This document shows positions 15,051 to 17,299 of a DNA stretch of 17,299 bases, piece by piece (within the stretch, counting starts at the first letter, position 1; every line of letters begins with the position of its first letter). Under the pieces are notes generated by a model. It was not told where the DNA came from. It did not search any database and worked only from the letters and a program-made list of their open reading frames with translations. Source of the DNA: JBBECF01 sp040881945 (GTDB lineage: Bacteria; Pseudomonadota; Alphaproteobacteria; Dongiales; Dongiaceae); the NCBI GenBank assembly GCA_040881945.1, contig JBBECF010000149.1, positions 1 to 17,299 of the forward strand. Reading direction: 5' to 3'. Made by a program: the position numbers and the translations under genes.

Positions 15051-16053
15051 GTCCACCGTCCCCGCCAGCCCCGCCGACATCGACGCTTCGTTGCCGGCCG
15101 ACGCGGTCGCGGTCAAAGGCCTGAACAAGGTCTATCGCACGCGGCGCGGCGCCAAGGCGGCGCTGATCGACGTCGATCTCGAGATCCCGCGCGGCAGCCT
15201 GTTCGGCCTGCTCGGCCCCAACGGGGCCGGCAAATCGACCCTGATCAACATCCTCGCCCAACTCGTCAACAAGACGTCGGGCAGCGTCAGCATCTGGGGC
15301 ATCGACCTCGACCGCAGCCCGCGCGCCGCCGCCGCCGCGATCGGCGTCGTCCCGCAGGAGCTGAACATCGACCCGTTCTTCACGCCGCGCGAGCTGCTCG
15401 ACCTGCAGGCCGGCCTCTACGGCGTGCCCAAGGCCGAGCGCCGCACCATCGAGATCCTCGCCGCGGTGGGCCTGGCCGACCAGGCGGAATCCTACGCGCG
15501 GACGCTGTCGGGCGGCATGCGCCGGCGGCTCATGGTCGCCAAGGCGATGGTGCACAACCCGCCGGTGCTGGTACTCGACGAGCCGACCGCCGGCGTCGAT
15601 GTCGAGTTGCGCCAGCAGCTCTGGCGCCACGTCCGCGAGCTGAACGCCGCCGGCACGACGGTGCTGCTCACCACCCATTACCTCGAGGAGGCCGAGCAAT
15701 TGTGCGAGCGCATCGCCATCATCGATCGCGGCCGGCTGATCGCCTGCGATTCGACGAGCGCGCTGCTGCGCCGGCTCGACCGCAAGGAGCTGGTGTTCAT
15801 CCTGGCCGACGATCTCACGGCGGTGCCGGCGCCGTTGCTGCCGTTCGACGCCGTGTTGCAGGGGCCGCGCCGGCTGCTGCTGCGCTACCAACCGACCCGC
15901 ACGCGCATCGCCGAGATCCTGGCGGCGGTGCAGGCGGCCGGTGTCGAGGTCGTCGACCTGACGACGCTCGAGACCGACCTCGAGGACATCTTCCTCCAGC
16001 TCACGCGCGGCGCGGCGCCCGCCGGCCCGACGGCGCCCGGCGTTCGCCGGTGA
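15049..16053 (+). CDS. ABC transporter ATP-binding protein (ABC-2/DRA type)
   Basis: This 334-residue protein is a complete nucleotide-binding subunit with Walker A GPNGAGKST (56-64), Q-loop VVPQELN, signature LSGGMRRRLM (153-162), Walker B VLVLDEPTAG (173-182) and the H-loop TTHYLEEAEQ. The D-x-D-P-F-F-T-P-R-E-L pattern after the Q-loop and the C-terminal extension of about 90 residues are typical of ABC-2 exporters for drugs, lipids or polysaccharides. Start choice is uncertain: ATG 15049 is given, but in-frame ATGs at 15025 and 15016 have a better GGCGG upstream. No permease gene is visible in the window, so the membrane partner is elsewhere. The stop overlaps the hydrolase start by 4 nt (GTGA), implying coupling. 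Confidence 0.92.
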   Translation: MSTVPASPADIDASLPADAVAVKGLNKVYRTRRGAKAALIDVDLEIPRGSLFGLLGPNGAGKSTLINILAQLVNKTSGSVSIWGIDLDRSPRAAAAAIGVVPQELNIDPFFTPRELLDLQAGLYGVPKAERRTIEILAAVGLADQAESYARTLSGGMRRRLMVAKAMVHNPPVLVLDEPTAGVDVELRQQLWRHVRELNAAGTTVLLTTHYLEEAEQLCERIAIIDRGRLIACDSTSALLRRLDRKELVFILADDLTAVPAPLLPFDAVLQGPRRLLLRYQPTRTRIAEILAAVQAAGVEVVDLTTLETDLEDIFLQLTRGAAPAGPTAPGVRR

Positions 16054-17153
16054 CGCGTGGTGGGGCGTGCCGCGCGGCGGCGCTGGCGGTCGGTCTCGCG
16101 CTCCTCCTCGGCGCCTGCGCGCCGCGGCTGCAGCCGCCGACCGCCGCGGTGAGCGAGCCGGCGCTGCTCGACGATCGGCTGGTGATGGAGGACGGCGCGG
16201 CGCTGCCGCTGCGCCGCTGGCTGCCCGGTCCCCGGGTTAAACCCGGGGATGCCGACGCTGCCGCGCCGCGCGCCGTCGTCCTGGCGCTGCACGGATTCAA
16301 CGATTATTCCAACGCCTTCGACATCCCGGCCGCGGCCTGGGCGGCCCAGGGCATCGCCACCTACGCCTACGACCAGCGCGGCTTCGGCGCCACGCCGCAT
16401 CGCGGCCTGTGGCCGGGCGACGAGCGGTTGATCGAGGACCTCAGGCGTGCGGCGGCCCTCGTCGCCGCCCGCCATCCCGGCCGGCCGCTCTTTCTGCTGG
16501 GCGACAGCATGGGCGCCGCCGTGGTCATGGCGGCCGCGACCTCGGCCGCGCCGCCGGCCGCCGACGGGCTGATCCTGGTGGCGCCGGCGGCGTGGGGCCG
16601 CGCGACCCAGGGTCCGCTATACAGCGCGGTCTTGTGGGCGGCCGCGCATACCGTGCCATGGCTCACGGTCACGGGCGAAGGGCTGGGCGTCACGCCGTCG
16701 GACAACGTCGAGATGCTGCGCGCGCTCGGCCGCGATCCGCTGGTCATCAAGGAGACGCGCGTCGACGCCATCTACGGCCTGGTCGGGTTGATGGACAAGG
16801 GCTACGACGCCGCGCCGCTTCTGGCCGGCCCGGCGCTGGTGCTGTACGGCGCCCACGAGGAAGTGATTCCGCCGGACGCCGCGCTCGCCCTGCTGCGCCG
16901 GCTGCCGCCGGCCGGGACGCAAAGCGCCCGGGCGCCGCGCGCAGCCGTCTATCGCGACGGCTATCACATGCTGCTGCGCGACCTGCAGGCGGCGACGGTG
17001 CATCGCGACGTGGCCGCCTGGATCGCCGACCCGGCGGCGGCGCTGCCGTCCGGCGCCGACAGCCTGGCCGTCGCCGCGCTCGCCCGGGACAGCCTGAGCG
17101 AAGCGGCCGAGGCGGCGCGGACCGCGCCGCCCGCCGCCGCGGCGGCCCCGTGA
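16050..17153 (+). CDS. Lipoprotein alpha/beta hydrolase (monoacylglycerol lipase / lysophospholipase-like)
   Basis: This 367-residue protein starts at GTG 16050, overlapping the ABC ATPase stop by 4 nt. The signal peptide ends in the lipobox LGAC with Cys23, so it is probably a membrane-anchored lipoprotein. The body is a Hydrolase_4 fold: LALHGFNDYSNAFD forms the oxyanion region, YDQRGFG is typical of lysophospholipases, GDSMG (151-155) holds nucleophile Ser153, and DGYHMLLRD holds His306. The usual acid position (GxxDxxVP) reads GAHEEVIPP with Glu270 instead of Asp. The last 40 or so residues are Ala/Pro-rich low complexity. Family members cleave monoacylglycerols or lysophospholipids. The coupling to an ABC exporter ATPase suggests a role in envelope lipid handling, which is inference. 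Confidence 0.88.
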   Translation: MTRGGACRAAALAVGLALLLGACAPRLQPPTAAVSEPALLDDRLVMEDGAALPLRRWLPGPRVKPGDADAAAPRAVVLALHGFNDYSNAFDIPAAAWAAQGIATYAYDQRGFGATPHRGLWPGDERLIEDLRRAAALVAARHPGRPLFLLGDSMGAAVVMAAATSAAPPAADGLILVAPAAWGRATQGPLYSAVLWAAAHTVPWLTVTGEGLGVTPSDNVEMLRALGRDPLVIKETRVDAIYGLVGLMDKGYDAAPLLAGPALVLYGAHEEVIPPDAALALLRRLPPAGTQSARAPRAAVYRDGYHMLLRDLQAATVHRDVAAWIADPAAALPSGADSLAVAALARDSLSEAAEAARTAPPAAAAAP

Positions 17154-17166
17154 GGCGCGGGCGGCC

Positions 17167-17196
17167 TTTACCGCGCCGGCGCCGCTGCGCTATGGT
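17167..17196 (+). promoter_or_regulatory. Putative promoter of tRNA-Arg
   Basis: TTTACC (17167-17172) and TATGGT (17191-17196) are spaced by 18 nt and end 26 nt before the tRNA. The position and hexamers are reasonable for an alphaproteobacterial tRNA promoter, but it was not compared with others. Confidence 0.45.
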
Positions 17197-17222
17197 GCGG
17201 CGCGGCACCGGTCCCGCCCCAG

Positions 17223-17299
<77 letters not shown>

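Overview
The window is high-GC bacterial DNA whose genes look alphaproteobacterial, most like Rhodospirillales. The evidence is the GC-rich third codon positions, a CHCC zinc-finger protein, a PAS_5-type protein, a HugZ-like/CurA-like pair, and TPR-sulfotransferases. It is a draft scaffold: exactly 100 N at 7055-7154 mark a gap inside a tandem repeat. No phage, transposase, rRNA or CRISPR array is visible.

Left part (1-6234). A SAM methyltransferase, cut by the window edge, reads leftward. Diverging from it are three consecutive rightward TPR-sulfotransferase genes. The first has canonical sulfotransferase motifs. The second and third are close tandem duplicates in which the 5'-phosphosulfate loop reads GKS instead of GTT, and a lysine motif is altered. 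Two copies of an inverted-repeat element (arms of about 33 bp) flank the first sulfotransferase gene. The downstream copy supplies that gene's last codons and its stop, and also runs into the next gene's leader.

Middle (6235-10582). Two small secreted proteins and two paralogous lipoproteins, all leftward, surround a rightward two-gene redox operon (HugZ-like haem/FMN protein plus CurA-like NADP-dependent reductase). Each lipoprotein has Cys16 in an LAGC lipobox followed by a Gly-rich tandem-repeat region, (AGQN)n in one and (GDNSGA)6 plus an Asp/Gly tract in the other. A 58-nt block upstream of both start codons is conserved in sequence, spacing and possible pairing. It is the best candidate here for an undescribed regulatory element.

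Right part (10583-17299). Leftward polA is preceded on the same strand by a hicB antitoxin gene and a frameshifted hicA toxin gene. Then come a REP-like element, a PAS-domain gene and a CHCC zinc-finger gene, all leftward. A divergent rightward pair follows: an ABC ATPase and a lipoprotein alpha/beta hydrolase joined by a 4-nt overlap. The window ends exactly at the CCA of tRNA-Arg(CCG). A 37-nt promoter-like block upstream of hicB recurs (34/37 identical) upstream of the zinc-finger gene.

Overall this is core housekeeping (polA, tRNA, zinc finger) mixed with accessory genes for surface or secreted products (sulfotransferases, repeat lipoproteins, secreted peptides) and several families of small repeats. 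All family assignments come from motif reading; no database search was possible.
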